Assembly (NCBI GenBank): GCA_017163975.1
Contig: JAFFSR010000278.1
Location: 620,001 to 684,000, forward strand
Direction: 5' to 3'
DNA from: Anastatus disparis
Taxonomy: Eukaryota > Arthropoda > Insecta > Hymenoptera > Eupelmidae
Length of the DNA stretch: 64,000 nucleotides
A model generated the notes under the pieces. The model saw only the letters and a program-made list of their open reading frames with translations, did no database searches and was not told the DNA's origin. A program made the translations under genes and the position numbers. Below, one piece after another: positions 21,543 through 31,334 of this stretch; positions within the stretch are counted from its first letter, which is position 1; every line of letters begins with the position of its first letter.

Positions 21543-22229
21543 TTACGCTGCTTTCAGATGTAATCTAATGGTAATAATTTCTCCTCGAAAGTTAACAAGT
21601 TGTCCATCTTGATCGACTATGCGCACTTGAATGTGATCTATGCTCTTGACGACGATCGGAAGGTAAATGACCTGTGAAGGAACTTCGATGATCTTATATC
21701 CTGGCGGTATTGCTGGGAAGAACTCGTGTATCGTGTGCACTCGTTGACCGTTTATATACCCACCGCAGGTAATATCGCACTCTATTCGTAGAGCGTTGAC
21801 CTTCAAGATGGATACTGGTAAATCAGAACTATGAGTGACGTCTGGTGCAAGAACGCGTTTAGCGAATCCCAATAAAGGTCCTATGGAATTTTCTGGTCGG
21901 AAATCAATGGAACGATTGCACTTTATTTCACTACAAAGAGTATTATTATTGGGTTTTATACTGATTGAGATATTTTTATGAGCCAATGTCTCGCTTAGAA
22001 AATTCTCTATATCTTCGATCTCGTAACTACCTGTCGGTAAAGTGATTTCTTCTTTATCAACGTGAAATAGATTGCTACCTTCATCAATATTTGGTATTGA
22101 ATTGAAGGTCATAAAGGCAACTAAACCAAGAACATAACTTTTATCAGGAGATAGTTCGATCGGTGGAAAATATTGTGCTTCGAGTACGGATGTTGTATCT
22201 GAAAGACTTAACGTCAACGATTCTTCCAT
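21543..22229 (-). CDS. Polinton minor capsid (penton) protein
   Basis: A 228-residue protein with the length and predicted beta-rich character of the single-jelly-roll penton protein of Polintons. Notable segments are an N-terminal LTLSLSDTTSVLEAQYFPPI, a GSYEIEDIENFL motif and a C-terminal run ending IITIRLHLKAA. It is intact from ATG to stop and lies between protease and major capsid on the same strand, the usual grouping. The assignment rests on family resemblance and context. Confidence 0.8.
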   Translation of the reverse strand: MEESLTLSLSDTTSVLEAQYFPPIELSPDKSYVLGLVAFMTFNSIPNIDEGSNLFHVDKEEITLPTGSYEIEDIENFLSETLAHKNISISIKPNNNTLCSEIKCNRSIDFRPENSIGPLLGFAKRVLAPDVTHSSDLPVSILKVNALRIECDITCGGYINGQRVHTIHEFFPAIPPGYKIIEVPSQVIYLPIVVKSIDHIQVRIVDQDGQLVNFRGEIITIRLHLKAA

Positions 22230-22276
22230 GATGACTGTTAAACTTATAATAACTTAATATTCACTCACTTCTCTTC

Positions 22277-22639
22277 TTATATACGAAGAGCTCTGCTGAG
22301 AAACTTTAGACAAAGATGGCCGCAGTTGAATGTGTCGAGGTCTTGGTATCTCTGAGGGTTGTACTTAATTCTATCGATACCCAAGTATAGCATCAAATCT
22401 AGAGGTGGTTGAAGATCTCCAAAACTATCGAAATATACTACGATGTTTCCTCGCTTGCGGTAAGCTACCCAATGAGTTCCTGGCCCATCTGCATCATCAA
22501 GATTGACTATAGCAGATTCACGATAATGAGTACCGCTTTTCGGTAATGCGTTGCGCATAAATACCCCTCGAAAGTTTGGAATTTTCAAAATTCTCGCATA
22601 CTTGATGATATCAGCGTCAGTGAGAGCTCTATCGGGCAA
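22277..22639 (-). CDS. adenain-type cysteine protease
   Basis: 120 residues. Catalytic order is that of adenovirus-like maturation proteases: His56 in GTHWVAY, Asp71 in YFDSFG, Gln99 in QRYQD and the nucleophile Cys106 in FNCGHLCL. It is predicted to cleave capsid precursors during particle maturation. Polinton proteases are typically somewhat longer, so the start may be upstream, but no in-frame ATG precedes it. It sits 47 bp from penton and about 30 bp from the PLA2-domain gene. Confidence 0.87.
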   Translation of the reverse strand: MPDRALTDADIIKYARILKIPNFRGVFMRNALPKSGTHYRESAIVNLDDADGPGTHWVAYRKRGNIVVYFDSFGDLQPPLDLMLYLGIDRIKYNPQRYQDLDTFNCGHLCLKFLSRALRI

Positions 22640-22670
22640 TCTTACTTCGTCGATCTTTTTTTTTTAAACC

Positions 22671-23459
22671 TTAACCATGGTAAGGTTTTAGACGAAGCCC
22701 GAGTCCACTCTTACTTGGCTGTAAATAAACACCTTTGCCGAGAGCTATTTCTTCCATTTTCTTATTATGTCTTTTTATCTCCTCCAGTTGCGAATTAGCT
22801 GCTTTAGAATCGTTGACTGCTTTAGCTATACCAGCAGCGCCACCTGCAATACCTCCAACTGCACTCAAACCAGCTAATAATGGTATAAGGAATGGTAAGA
22901 ATCCACCAACTTTCTTTGGAATCGGTAGTGTACGTGGAATCTTGACATTTTTCTTACCACCTGCTGCTTTAACAGCTCTAAGTGCACCTTTCAATGCCGA
23001 TAAAATGACTTTGCGAGCACACTTGTTGGGAACTACAGATTTAGAGGCTGCTTTAATCACGTTACTCAATGTAACGGTTGACCTCTTCTTCTTTCTCATC
23101 CCCATACCGAATGTTGATTTTAGTTTCATTGCTTTACTAACAGCAAAAGCAGCTGCTTTTTCACCTATGGATGCATCCTTTGATTTCACTCGCTGCCAAG
23201 CTTTCTCTGCCAATACTTTGTCTGCAGCGTTTCTCGCTTTGATATTCTCACGATTTTGAGAATAAGCTATATCGTGGTCTTTACAAGCCTGATCAAGAAG
23301 ATTGATTCCTGGGTCACCTCGAGCTAATCGTTTAGCTAATTTAGTACCTGGTCCGCAGTACTGATATCCTGGAATGTGAAGTTCGAATGGAAGATTGTTG
23401 ATGATTTTATTGATAAAACCTCTGCCGCGTGGTCGCTGTTTATAATGTACGATCATCAC
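22671..23459 (-). CDS. PLA2-domain minor virion protein
   Basis: 262 residues. Residues 30-70 carry the phospholipase A2 signature seen in parvovirus VP1 unique regions: calcium loop YCGPGT (34-39) and the catalytic dyad in KDHDIAY (His62, Asp63). A basic segment (about 120-180) is followed by a hydrophobic Gly/Ala-rich stretch (about 186-215), likely membrane-active. The C-terminus has GKGVYLQPSKSGLGLRLKPY, a tail recurring in Polintons. Its role is probably membrane breach or internal packaging. It is divergent with the ATPase gene across about 100 bp holding TATATAAGG (23497-23505). Confidence 0.85.
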   Translation of the reverse strand: MMIVHYKQRPRGRGFINKIINNLPFELHIPGYQYCGPGTKLAKRLARGDPGINLLDQACKDHDIAYSQNRENIKARNAADKVLAEKAWQRVKSKDASIGEKAAAFAVSKAMKLKSTFGMGMRKKKRSTVTLSNVIKAASKSVVPNKCARKVILSALKGALRAVKAAGGKKNVKIPRTLPIPKKVGGFLPFLIPLLAGLSAVGGIAGGAAGIAKAVNDSKAANSQLEEIKRHNKKMEEIALGKGVYLQPSKSGLGLRLKPYHG

Positions 23460-23557
23460 CCTATGAAGGTTACGTGAAGACTGATGCTTACGCGAGTATA
23501 TAAGGTCTCTATTTATACTAAATTGATCACTCTTGTTTGAGATCTAATAGCATCAAC

Positions 23558-24262
23558 ATGAATTTCAAAGAACATCCGGTTAAACTTCTGATCGTGAATT
23601 TTGATACGATAGTCGAGCAAGAAAAAAAGATAAAGAGACATGGAGACTTACTTCCAGATAGTATTCGAGTTATATTTTGTGGACCATCCAACTGTGGTAA
23701 AACAAACAGTCTACTTGCAATGATTACACATCCTAATGGACAGAGATTCGAGAATGTATATGTATACTCGAAATCTCTGAATCAACCAAAGTATAAGTAT
23801 TTGAACGAACTCCTCGAGCCTATAGAAGGTATACAATATTTTCCATTCAGCGAACACGAGTCAGTAGTATCACCTGACGATGCCTTACCTAATTCAATAA
23901 TGATATTCGACGATGTAACTTGCGAGAAACAGGATAATGTGAGAGCATTTTTATGCATGGGAAGGCATAAGAATGTCGACTGTTTCTATCTCTGTCAATC
24001 TTATGCTCACGTACCGAAACATCTTGTACGAGACAATGTAAATTTATTGATAATTTTTCGTCAAGATGACGTTAACTTGAAACATTTGTATGATGATCAT
24101 GTCAATTCGGACATGACTTATACACAATTTAAAAGCCTATGTTCACGATGTTGGACAGATGATAAGTATGGTTTCTTGATGATTGACAAAGATAGTTCGA
24201 TTAATGCCGGTCGGTATCGGAAGGGTTTCGACTGTTTTGCTATGAATATAGCACACTCTTAG
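23558..24262 (+). CDS. A32/FtsK-HerA type genome-packaging ATPase
   Basis: 234 residues from the ATG at 23558; the open frame extends a few codons upstream without an ATG. Walker A is GPSNCGKT (about 42-49) and Walker B is IMIFDD (about 114-119). It pumps DNA into capsids in Polintons, adintoviruses and related lineages. The length is normal and I see no lesion. It starts the rightward module ATPase, unknown, unknown, integrase. Confidence 0.9.
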   Translation: MNFKEHPVKLLIVNFDTIVEQEKKIKRHGDLLPDSIRVIFCGPSNCGKTNSLLAMITHPNGQRFENVYVYSKSLNQPKYKYLNELLEPIEGIQYFPFSEHESVVSPDDALPNSIMIFDDVTCEKQDNVRAFLCMGRHKNVDCFYLCQSYAHVPKHLVRDNVNLLIIFRQDDVNLKHLYDDHVNSDMTYTQFKSLCSRCWTDDKYGFLMIDKDSSINAGRYRKGFDCFAMNIAHS

Positions 24263-24301
24263 AGTGGTTAACACTCCGTGATTGAACGTCTAATCGTCAA
24301 C

Positions 24302-25162
24302 ATGGCCGACATTCGTCGAAGAAAAGATATACTACATCAACTTATCAAAGCGAGAAATGCAGTTAAGCGTAAATATAATCTATTGAAATATGGAAAGGAG
24401 AAAGCGATTGGAGATACTTTTAAACCAATAGTCGATCCTCTACAGAAACTTGTTGAGACATCTCGAAATATTGAAACGAAGGAACAAGCTACCGATGCTA
24501 TGAGCGTAAATAATGATAGTATTGCAGAGGAGTCTGATGAACCATCTTTGAATGAAACTGTTCGACCGCATACGGATACAGAGTTTGAATCAGCGCTCAG
24601 TGATGAAGATAGTGGTACAAATGATAAGTATATTTCCGAACTCATAAAAAATAAAGCCAAGGAGTTGGATAAAATTTATGGTGTTCGTAAAGAGGGTAAC
24701 AAATACTTAATAGGCGACTCACCTATTTACTTTGAAGATAAATATGTGAAAGTTAAAGATGTAAAATATCCGAGAACTGATGGTTTGTTAGAGTTATTAC
24801 TAGCAAAACAGCCTAATCAAAAAAACATTAGTTCAAACGATATGAAGAATTATCGAAAAATTCTTGAGGTTACCAGTGCTCACAAGAGACGTTACAGAAG
24901 CGACGAACAGATTCGTGCTCATAGAAGCAAGAAATTTTATAACATCATTGCTCCTATTTTCAAACGTGGTGGTGGACTATTACCTCGATACAAAGTTGCT
25001 AGAAGGGATATGTTGATGGATTACGTCTATTGGGATGATCCTAATGAACTTGTCGATCGATTACGATTACTCATAGCTGAGAGAGAAGCTGGAAACCCTA
25101 GTCATACAAACGAGATTCATTCAATCATCGAAGAACTGCGAGAAGCTGGCTATATATACTGA
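24302..25162 (+). CDS. conserved Polinton protein of unknown function
   Basis: 286 residues from the ATG at 24302; the frame is open upstream to a GTG at 24278. The N-terminus is basic (ADIRRRKDILHQLIKARNAVKRK), the middle acidic and disordered, and the C-terminus ends with YWDDPNELVDRLRLLIAERE and HSIIEELREAGYIY. I recall this C-terminal block from other insect Polintons, between ATPase and integrase. There is no enzymatic motif. Possibly structural. It lies 39 bp after the ATPase stop. Confidence 0.75.
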   Translation: MADIRRRKDILHQLIKARNAVKRKYNLLKYGKEKAIGDTFKPIVDPLQKLVETSRNIETKEQATDAMSVNNDSIAEESDEPSLNETVRPHTDTEFESALSDEDSGTNDKYISELIKNKAKELDKIYGVRKEGNKYLIGDSPIYFEDKYVKVKDVKYPRTDGLLELLLAKQPNQKNISSNDMKNYRKILEVTSAHKRRYRSDEQIRAHRSKKFYNIIAPIFKRGGGLLPRYKVARRDMLMDYVYWDDPNELVDRLRLLIAEREAGNPSHTNEIHSIIEELREAGYIY

Positions 25163-25191
25163 GACGCGAGCGAATACTCTACATCATTAAG

Positions 25192-25548
25192 ATGAGTGTC
25201 GACGTATTCGGACGTAATCTTAAACGAAGCGAGGCTGGTCGTGGTTCTCCAGGTGTTGGATACAAAATCACATCTGATGGTCAGTATGACTTGGAGAATA
25301 AGAGACTTTGTAATCTCGTATCACCTAATCAACTCAATGAAGCTGTGAATTTAGATACTTTACAACGTTTCGTACGTTTGGAAGTTCAAAGATTATTAGA
25401 TTCAATATCTAGTTTGAGAAGTGATCTTAATAAACTAGATAAAATTGTAGAGATGTATAGAGATGAACTCGATAAAAAATTTGCAAAAAGTCAGACGGAA
25501 ATCGAGACCATAAAAGAAGCATTATCACTGCTAGTGCAAAACAGTTAA
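25192..25548 (+). CDS. small Polinton protein with C-terminal coiled coil
   Basis: 118 residues. The N-terminal VDVFGRNLKRSEAGRGSPGVGYK and DLENKRLCNLVSPNQLNEAVNLDT resemble attachment or fibre-like sequences. Residues 65-115 form a long heptad-like helix (RLEVQRLLDSISSLRSDLNK). Possible trimeric spike or fibre, by inference from architecture only. It is 29 bp after the preceding gene and in the same transcription unit. Confidence 0.65.
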   Translation: MSVDVFGRNLKRSEAGRGSPGVGYKITSDGQYDLENKRLCNLVSPNQLNEAVNLDTLQRFVRLEVQRLLDSISSLRSDLNKLDKIVEMYRDELDKKFAKSQTEIETIKEALSLLVQNS

Positions 25549-25645
25549 TCGATAATCATCGATGGAACAACGTCAAAGAGTATGAGAAGAGCTTCACAAA
25601 CCAGCACGTCGTAATTATCCACGTCGAAAGTTCGATGTACGAGGT

Positions 25646-26479
25646 TTGGACGAGACATGGCAAGCAGATCTAGTGGAAATGCAACCTTATTCTAGAGAGA
25701 ATAAAGGTTTTAAATATATGCTTACAGTAATAGATGTATTTTCAAAGTATGCGTGGGCAGTTCCTGTTAAACGAAAAACTGGACAAGATGTCGCCGATGC
25801 TATGAAATCTATACTGCGCAAAGGTCGAGTGCCGAAAAATTTACAAACAGATAAAGGTAAAGAGTTCTATAATACAAATTTCCAAAGTCTTATGGAAAAA
25901 TACAAGATCAATCTATACTCCACGTATAGTAACCTTAAGGCATCCATTTGTGAACGTTTCAATCGTATACTGAAAAATAAGATGTGGATAGAGTTTAGTC
26001 TACGTGGTAACTATAAATGGCTCGATATCTTACCCAAGCTAATAGCAGCTTACAACGATAGAAAACATCGAACTATCGGTATGAAACCCAACAATGTCAC
26101 AGCTTCCAATGAAGCACAAGTTCCCAAACATTTTAATAACAAAATTGGTGTGATTAAAAAGCCAAAATTTAAAGTTGGTGATAAAGTTAGAGTTAGCAAC
26201 GTGAAACAGTTATTTGAAAAGGGATATACTCCAAACTGGTCTACAGAGATATTTACAATAGCTAAAGTGGCAGCAACAAATCCAGTGACTTATCATCTTA
26301 AAGATTATCGCTATCAGCCGATCACTGGTGGTTTTTACGAGCAGGAACTTCAAAAAGCAATGTATCCAGATGTGTATCTTGTCGAAAAAGTTTTGAAAAA
26401 ACGTGGTAATCAAGTTTATGTTAAATGGCTTGGTTTTAATGCTTCCAACAATAGCTGGATCAATAAGTTTGATAATTAA
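25646..26479 (+). CDS. retroviral-type integrase with chromodomain; upstream in-frame stop
   Basis: 277 residues. DDE catalytic residues are Asp8 (ADLVEM), Asp69 (LQTDKGKEF) and Glu103 (CERFNRILK). The C-terminal chromodomain is about residues 235-270 (YLVEKVLKKRGNQVYVKW, LGFNASNNSWI). The first codon is TTG; the same frame continues upstream to an ATG at 25562, but a TGA at 25583-25585 interrupts it. The upstream codons are integrase-like, so the N-terminal zinc-binding region is lost or separated. The core and chromodomain are intact. Integrase inserts the element and produces the 6-bp duplication. Confidence 0.88.
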   Translation: MDETWQADLVEMQPYSRENKGFKYMLTVIDVFSKYAWAVPVKRKTGQDVADAMKSILRKGRVPKNLQTDKGKEFYNTNFQSLMEKYKINLYSTYSNLKASICERFNRILKNKMWIEFSLRGNYKWLDILPKLIAAYNDRKHRTIGMKPNNVTASNEAQVPKHFNNKIGVIKKPKFKVGDKVRVSNVKQLFEKGYTPNWSTEIFTIAKVAATNPVTYHLKDYRYQPITGGFYEQELQKAMYPDVYLVEKVLKKRGNQVYVKWLGFNASNNSWINKFDN

Positions 26480-26490
26480 AAAGAAATAAA

Positions 26491-26543
26491 GAGAAAGTGG
26501 TAAAAGCCCCCACCTTCGCTCGTACCTGTGAGGAACAACCAAT
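26491..26543. repeat. GC-rich conserved motif between convergent genes, copy 1
   Basis: GAGAAAGTGGTAAAAGCCCC...GTGAGGAACAACCA lies between integrase and the leftward 26686 gene. An inverted diverged copy (32133-32187) lies in the other convergent gap of the element. Both are much GC-richer than their surroundings. Confidence 0.7.
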
Positions 26544-26685
26544 GAAATCGTCATTTGTTAGTCTTATATAATGAATGAATTCACTATATAAGACTAACCC
26601 ATGACTCGTTTTCCTCTCCGTTGACTTTCTCTCTATTTTTTTTTTATTTTTTTTTATTTCATTTTTTTATTTACAATATATACAA

Positions 26686-26991
26686 TTAATTGAATTCAAA
26701 TTTATTATCACCAAGATATAACAAAAATAATTGGTATTTATTAGCTTTAGCCGCCATTTCTTCAAACAAACTTTCGTTTTTCTCCAATGCCTTGGATACA
26801 CGATCAGGTAGAAATACTTGAAACTCCTGTCTGATGGTAACTACAATCCTTAGGCCAAATTTAGTACTGACTCGCCTGAGCTCAGTTATCATATAATTTT
26901 CTCCCTTCTCCAATTCGGATAAATTCTTCTTTGGAAGATAGGTGTTTGCGCAGATTTTATTTAGCATGTTGAAGTCCATTCTGAAAAACAA
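26686..26991 (-). CDS. small Polinton-associated protein, unknown
   Basis: 101 residues, possibly starting at the internal MDFNML (residue 5). Beta-rich blocks LEKGENYMITELRRVSTKFGLRIVVTI and FQVFLPDRV recall short proteins next to Polinton polymerases, perhaps a single-strand-binding or OB-like fold. That is inference from pattern only. It is 71 bp left of the polymerase stop and probably co-transcribed with it. Confidence 0.6.
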   Translation of the reverse strand: MFFRMDFNMLNKICANTYLPKKNLSELEKGENYMITELRRVSTKFGLRIVVTIRQEFQVFLPDRVSKALEKNESLFEEMAAKANKYQLFLLYLGDNKFEFN

Positions 26992-27062
26992 ATAATGGTT
27001 TATTACATTGATAAAATATATTAAAGAGATATTTTATGAATACTTACTTAAGACGTTGCTTC

Positions 27063-30000
27063 TTAGATTCTAGGTTTCTTGCTGAGAGGCTCTCCGTTCT
27101 CTGGCTCGTCGACTGAACGAATGTGCTGATCTTCATTGCGGAGCTCCTTATGTAGGACGTTTCCCTTCTCCTGAGCAACTCCCACCTCTTCCATTCCCCA
27201 CTCTTCCACCATTTCGAGAACCTCCGATTCGCCTAGGATCTTGTAATGGTCCCACGGCAATGTGTCAGTGCTGTTAGCTAATAAATGACGTTTGTCGTCG
27301 TGGGGGCTAAGAGCAATTTTTGATTGGTGTTCAGTCTGAACATTATGGCGGCTGGAGCGAATATTATTCTGCTGACATCTGATGATGGTTTTATCAAATA
27401 GGCAATTATGATAATCTTCGAAGTTGATGCAAGTTTTTACTACAGCTGTTTTAACACCTTTTGCCTTCTTTATAGGATTGTTTTTTTGTATGCAAACTGC
27501 ATACATTTTACTGAGCAGCCCTATGAATTCCGTCATAATATTTCCACCGCACTCGTCTTTCGTTGTTCGTAGCTTTTCTTGTTTGCTACTAGGTGGCGCT
27601 CGATGCTCTGGACACAATGGCAAATCTTTTTGATGATCGTGGATGCTTGGTGGATACTCTAAGTCTACTTTGTAGATGAAACCAATGCTTGAATTGTCGG
27701 CAACGTTGTAATCGAATCGCGTGTTGTCAACGTTAAGCCACTTAAAATCACCAGTTGGTAAGTATTGTGTCATTGCCCATCCGTAGAGGTTGTTGGCATC
27801 AAAATACATGAGGTATTTGTCTTCTTCTTGAGGATTATAGTCATCCATGTATTTATTATTCGCCTTAGCGTATCGATTCGAGCATTGGCTGACCCCTCCT
27901 CTTATTTCTCTCTCGATAAACATTAGCATGTCTATATCCGTAAGCAACTCTAATTTTACATTGGTATATTTCAACATGGCGTCCCATGTCAAGCCTGGAG
28001 TTGTGTAGTAATGCGCAGGATCGAGCCCGTATGCCAGCAAACACGTAAAACATCTGCTAACAGGAGCACATCTGTCTTCAAGTATGCATCGGAATACTCG
28101 CCTAGCGTCTCTATCTTGAGCGTTTCCCATACGTTTCTCGCGTGTCTATAATCATCCTCACTGATCTCGGACTCATTTAACTTATTATAAAAATCTTCTT
28201 TTATTGGCAGCTCTTTATCTTCTAATTTTTCAAAAGAACTCATATTATCATATGGAAAAACTCCTTTCCTTAATAATAATTTAACTTGATCTCCTGTATA
28301 GCCAGACTTCTGAAAGACTTGAGTGGTGATATCATGTTGATCCAAGTATGAACTTAATTTTTCTAGAGATGAAGGCATAAATCTAAAAGAGTCTATAAAC
28401 CTAAAACTCACATCGCTACCTTCCACATGTTTCGTGAAAGAAATATATCGCTCCTTGTTCTCTGCAATCAGCTGCACACGACTCTTGAAATTCTCAGCTG
28501 TGGCGAGCTCTTTGATAATAAAATGGGAGTCGTATCCAATCAAGTTGTGGAACACTACTGGAATAAATCTAGCATCTTGAAAATTTATATTACAACCTTC
28601 GTGAGCAGCACCTCTGTACTTTCCCGTAAGATGGCAGTGGTTTCTAACTTTTACAGCAGAAGCAGTGAAAGACTTAGTACAAATATGACATACTTTTGCT
28701 CTTTGAAAGTCTTCTTTATTTTCTCTGGTTAGTTCCATAGGCTTCGGATCAGCGTGTAAAGCAATTAAGTCGTCTGCTGATGCTTTAAGTTTTTCAATGA
28801 ACCATTCAGCAGGAGTCTTGGTGCCGTCCTCTTCTTGTCTGTAACTATAGTAACCACACCTATAGTTTTTCACAGAAACTAATAACTTAAGCGAAAAATA
28901 AAGAAAAAGACGCATCTCATATCAAAAAAAGCAATATTTTCTTTGATAAGAAAGAATTAATTTTATTGCTTCGTTTTCAAGAAAACCTTGAAAAACTTAA
29001 ATACAGAGGTTAGGGTGGACGATTTGATTTTTTAAGGTTTTCTTGAGAATGAAACAATAAAATTAATTTTTTCTTATCAAAGGAAATATTGCTTTTTTTG
29101 ATACAAGATGCGGCTTTCTCTTTATTTTTTGCTAAAGTTATTAGTTTTTGTAAAAAAATAATTTCTTTGATTAGAAAAGGACAGAGATACGTGACCTCCT
29201 CTTAACATAGTAGCCAATACTATAAGCTTGATGGCGTTGATAAACTCGCGTATCGTTATCCACAGGCTTTAACAGACACTCAAAATCTGCATAAATAATA
29301 AACGGCACTTTCGTTTTATTATTGAAGTTACGGAAAAGCAATATATTATCATTCTTCAGAGGCAGCTGAATTTTACACTTATTTATTTGTTGACAGTCCA
29401 TCTCGTGAGCCTTGAATTTTTCTTCGTTAACGAAGTAGTGTAGACATCTATCACAAATGTAATGATGTTGTTTATGTTTCGTTGCTTGAGTTCTCACTAG
29501 TCTTGATAAATTTTTAATCCATACATAGTGGAACTTAGGAGTAGAATCATCGTTATCTTCTTCCTCTCCTTCTTCTTCATCATCGACGTAAAAATCCTGA
29601 ATGAGAAGTAAATTAACGTGTCGTACCTGCTTGAGAGAGGTAACGTGGCATGGAAGGATTGTATACTTGCTCCCAGATTTTTTTAATATATACACGTTTA
29701 TAGATATGTTATTTAACTTCTCAAACTTAGCCACCTGTTTTATTGGAACAGGAAAGTCTATTCCACTGAAATTGAGTTCGCCTTCGAAATCCTCGTAATG
29801 ACACACACGATAAGAATGACGATCAACTGGATGTAATGCGGATAATACTGCCCACTTAGAGCACTGCTCATCGTTGTTTTGAACATTCACGCACGCCTTC
29901 TTATCTTTAATAAACTTTGGTAATGGAATATATGGGCTGCCACGTACAGGGTTGAATTGGTTGATATTAATAGCCAAGTTTAATATCTGCCGCAAACTCC

Positions 30001-30658
30001 ATCCAGAACCTTTCTGTTCAAACTCTTCCATTTCTCGAAGAATGACTTGCTTAATATTCTCATCGAACCACTGCTTTATATCCGTTGTTTGATATATGGC
30101 TACATTTTCCGTACTGAAGTACTTAACTTCTGCTACCACAGAGTCATTCTTCTGGACTGTATACTTAGCCGATAATTCAGCGTTTATTTTTAAAGCGTTG
30201 TATTCACTAAGAGCAGTGACAATCTTCAACTCGAAAACCTTCTGAGCATCGTCCATAAAAGCAACGATATCTAAATGTCCAAGATTACTTATGACACCGG
30301 ATCGCACACGTTTCTCGAAGGCTGATTCAAAATCATCCCACTGAACTCTCTCGTTGTTGACAGGTTCCAACTCGTTCTGTTGCAGGCGATCACCAGTTTT
30401 TAACTGATTATTTAGCTTACACTGAATCGTAAGTAGGTGTGTCATCGATGTCTGACACTTCTTCTTCTGCGGGTTGGTTAATTTCGTTGCCATAAGATTT
30501 TTCAAAGCAGTAATGGCTCCAGTACATAAATTAAGCCAAGATTCCAAATCACCAGATGCAGTTTCTTTTCTTCCCATCCCATCCATCAATAGCTTAACAG
30601 TATAAGCGTAATATTTAGGTGACTGCATGATGACTTCTCGATAGATTGATGAATCCAA
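27063..30658 (-). pseudogene. Polinton protein-primed DNA polymerase B, broken
   Basis: Three leftward frames (29171-30658, 27989-28915, 27063-28130) are parts of one polymerase. The N-terminal part has a CxxC...HxxxxC zinc-finger-like block (about 29390-29460) and the exonuclease motif IYADFE. The second part includes the exonuclease and linker region ending in YLKTDVLLLAD. The third has palm motif A (FDANNLYG) and the conserved C-terminal block. Lesions: a foldback MITE (28864-29205), a frameshift near 28060-28080, and a deletion near 27560 that removes the fingers and palm between motif A and the C-terminal block, including the YxDTD-type catalytic motif. It cannot synthesise DNA. The promoter region 30660-30900 has repeated GAAnnTTC sites. 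Confidence 0.9.
28864..29205. mobile_element. TTAA foldback MITE inside the polymerase gene
   Basis: Same family as 60394-60783. The right end GACCTCCTCTTAA is complete, while about 48 bp of the left end are missing, with an unknown amount of polymerase coding. It joins the polymerase frame at a TTAA within a YYVK-encoding segment. Confidence 0.85.
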
Positions 30659-30659
30659 G

Positions 30660-30900
30660 CTATCCAGAGCTCCTTATATAACCAGATTGAGTGGTGGTGG
30701 GAGAAGGTTCTTTCTCGATTTGCTCTAGCGAGCTCCTGGTGGGAGAAAGTTCTCGATGGTCTCTCTCGTAATACAGAATTGTTACAGCAATCTCCTTGTA
30801 TAACCAGAGTGGTGGGAGAAAGTTCTCGATGGTTTCTCTTAATACTGATTGACTATAGTTAACTCCTTATATTCACTTGATGGTTGTAGAAAATTCTCGA
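30660..30900 (-). promoter_or_regulatory. polymerase promoter: tandem GAAnnTTC plus TATA repeats
   Basis: About three imperfect tandem units each combine a TTATATAAGGAG-type TATA (near 30675, 30800, 30865) with AGAAAGTTCTCGATGG. GAAnnTTC sites start at 30703, 30745, 30818 and 30889. Paired inverted GAA/TTC units are the minimal heat-shock-factor site. The nearest TATA is so close to the annotated ATG that a transcript from it would start inside the ORF, favouring the next ATG or an upstream TATA. Confidence 0.65.
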
Positions 30901-31082
30901 TGCTCTCTCTTAATACTATACTTCTCAGTAAGATCCTTATGATAAATACCTGTAGACTTAGTGGAGTTCCTTTCCGATCGAGTCGAAGCACAAGAATGAT
31001 TTTCAACTCGTGATGTGCCTCCATATATACTAGTGGGAAAGTCAAGATGGCGTCGAAAGAAGCCTATAGAATGGAACGATTA

Positions 31083-31287
31083 TTCAAGAAGCTTAAAGAG
31101 AGGAGAGACCTAAGTTCGCTTACAGAAAGAATGGAACGATTATTCTAGAAGCTCAAAGAGAGGGTAGTTCATTAACAGAAATTCATAGAGAGGGGTTTGC
31201 TTATAGAAGGGGTATGACTATTCTAGAAGCTCAAAGAGAGAGGAGACTAAAGTATAAAAGAAAGCTCATGAGCTCAATGAAATCAGT
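31083..31287 (+). promoter_or_regulatory. TTCnnGAA array, TATA box and initiator of the 31335 gene
   Basis: TTCAAGAA (31083-31090), TTCTAGAA (31143-31150) and TTCTAGAA (31221-31228) lie in roughly 60-80-bp repeats, each followed by GCTYAAAGAGAG. Then come TATAAAAG (31253-31260) and TCAGT (31283-31287), at the canonical 30-bp spacing. Confidence 0.75.
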
Positions 31288-31334
31288 TCTTGCTTTGCAG
31301 AGTTAGTAGCAACATCAGAGAGCAAACCAGGAAG

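Noticed and set aside
25632..25639. GAAAGTTC upstream of the integrase as another heat-shock site
   Set aside because: Single isolated site within coding-like sequence, without an array or TATA box. Counted as chance.
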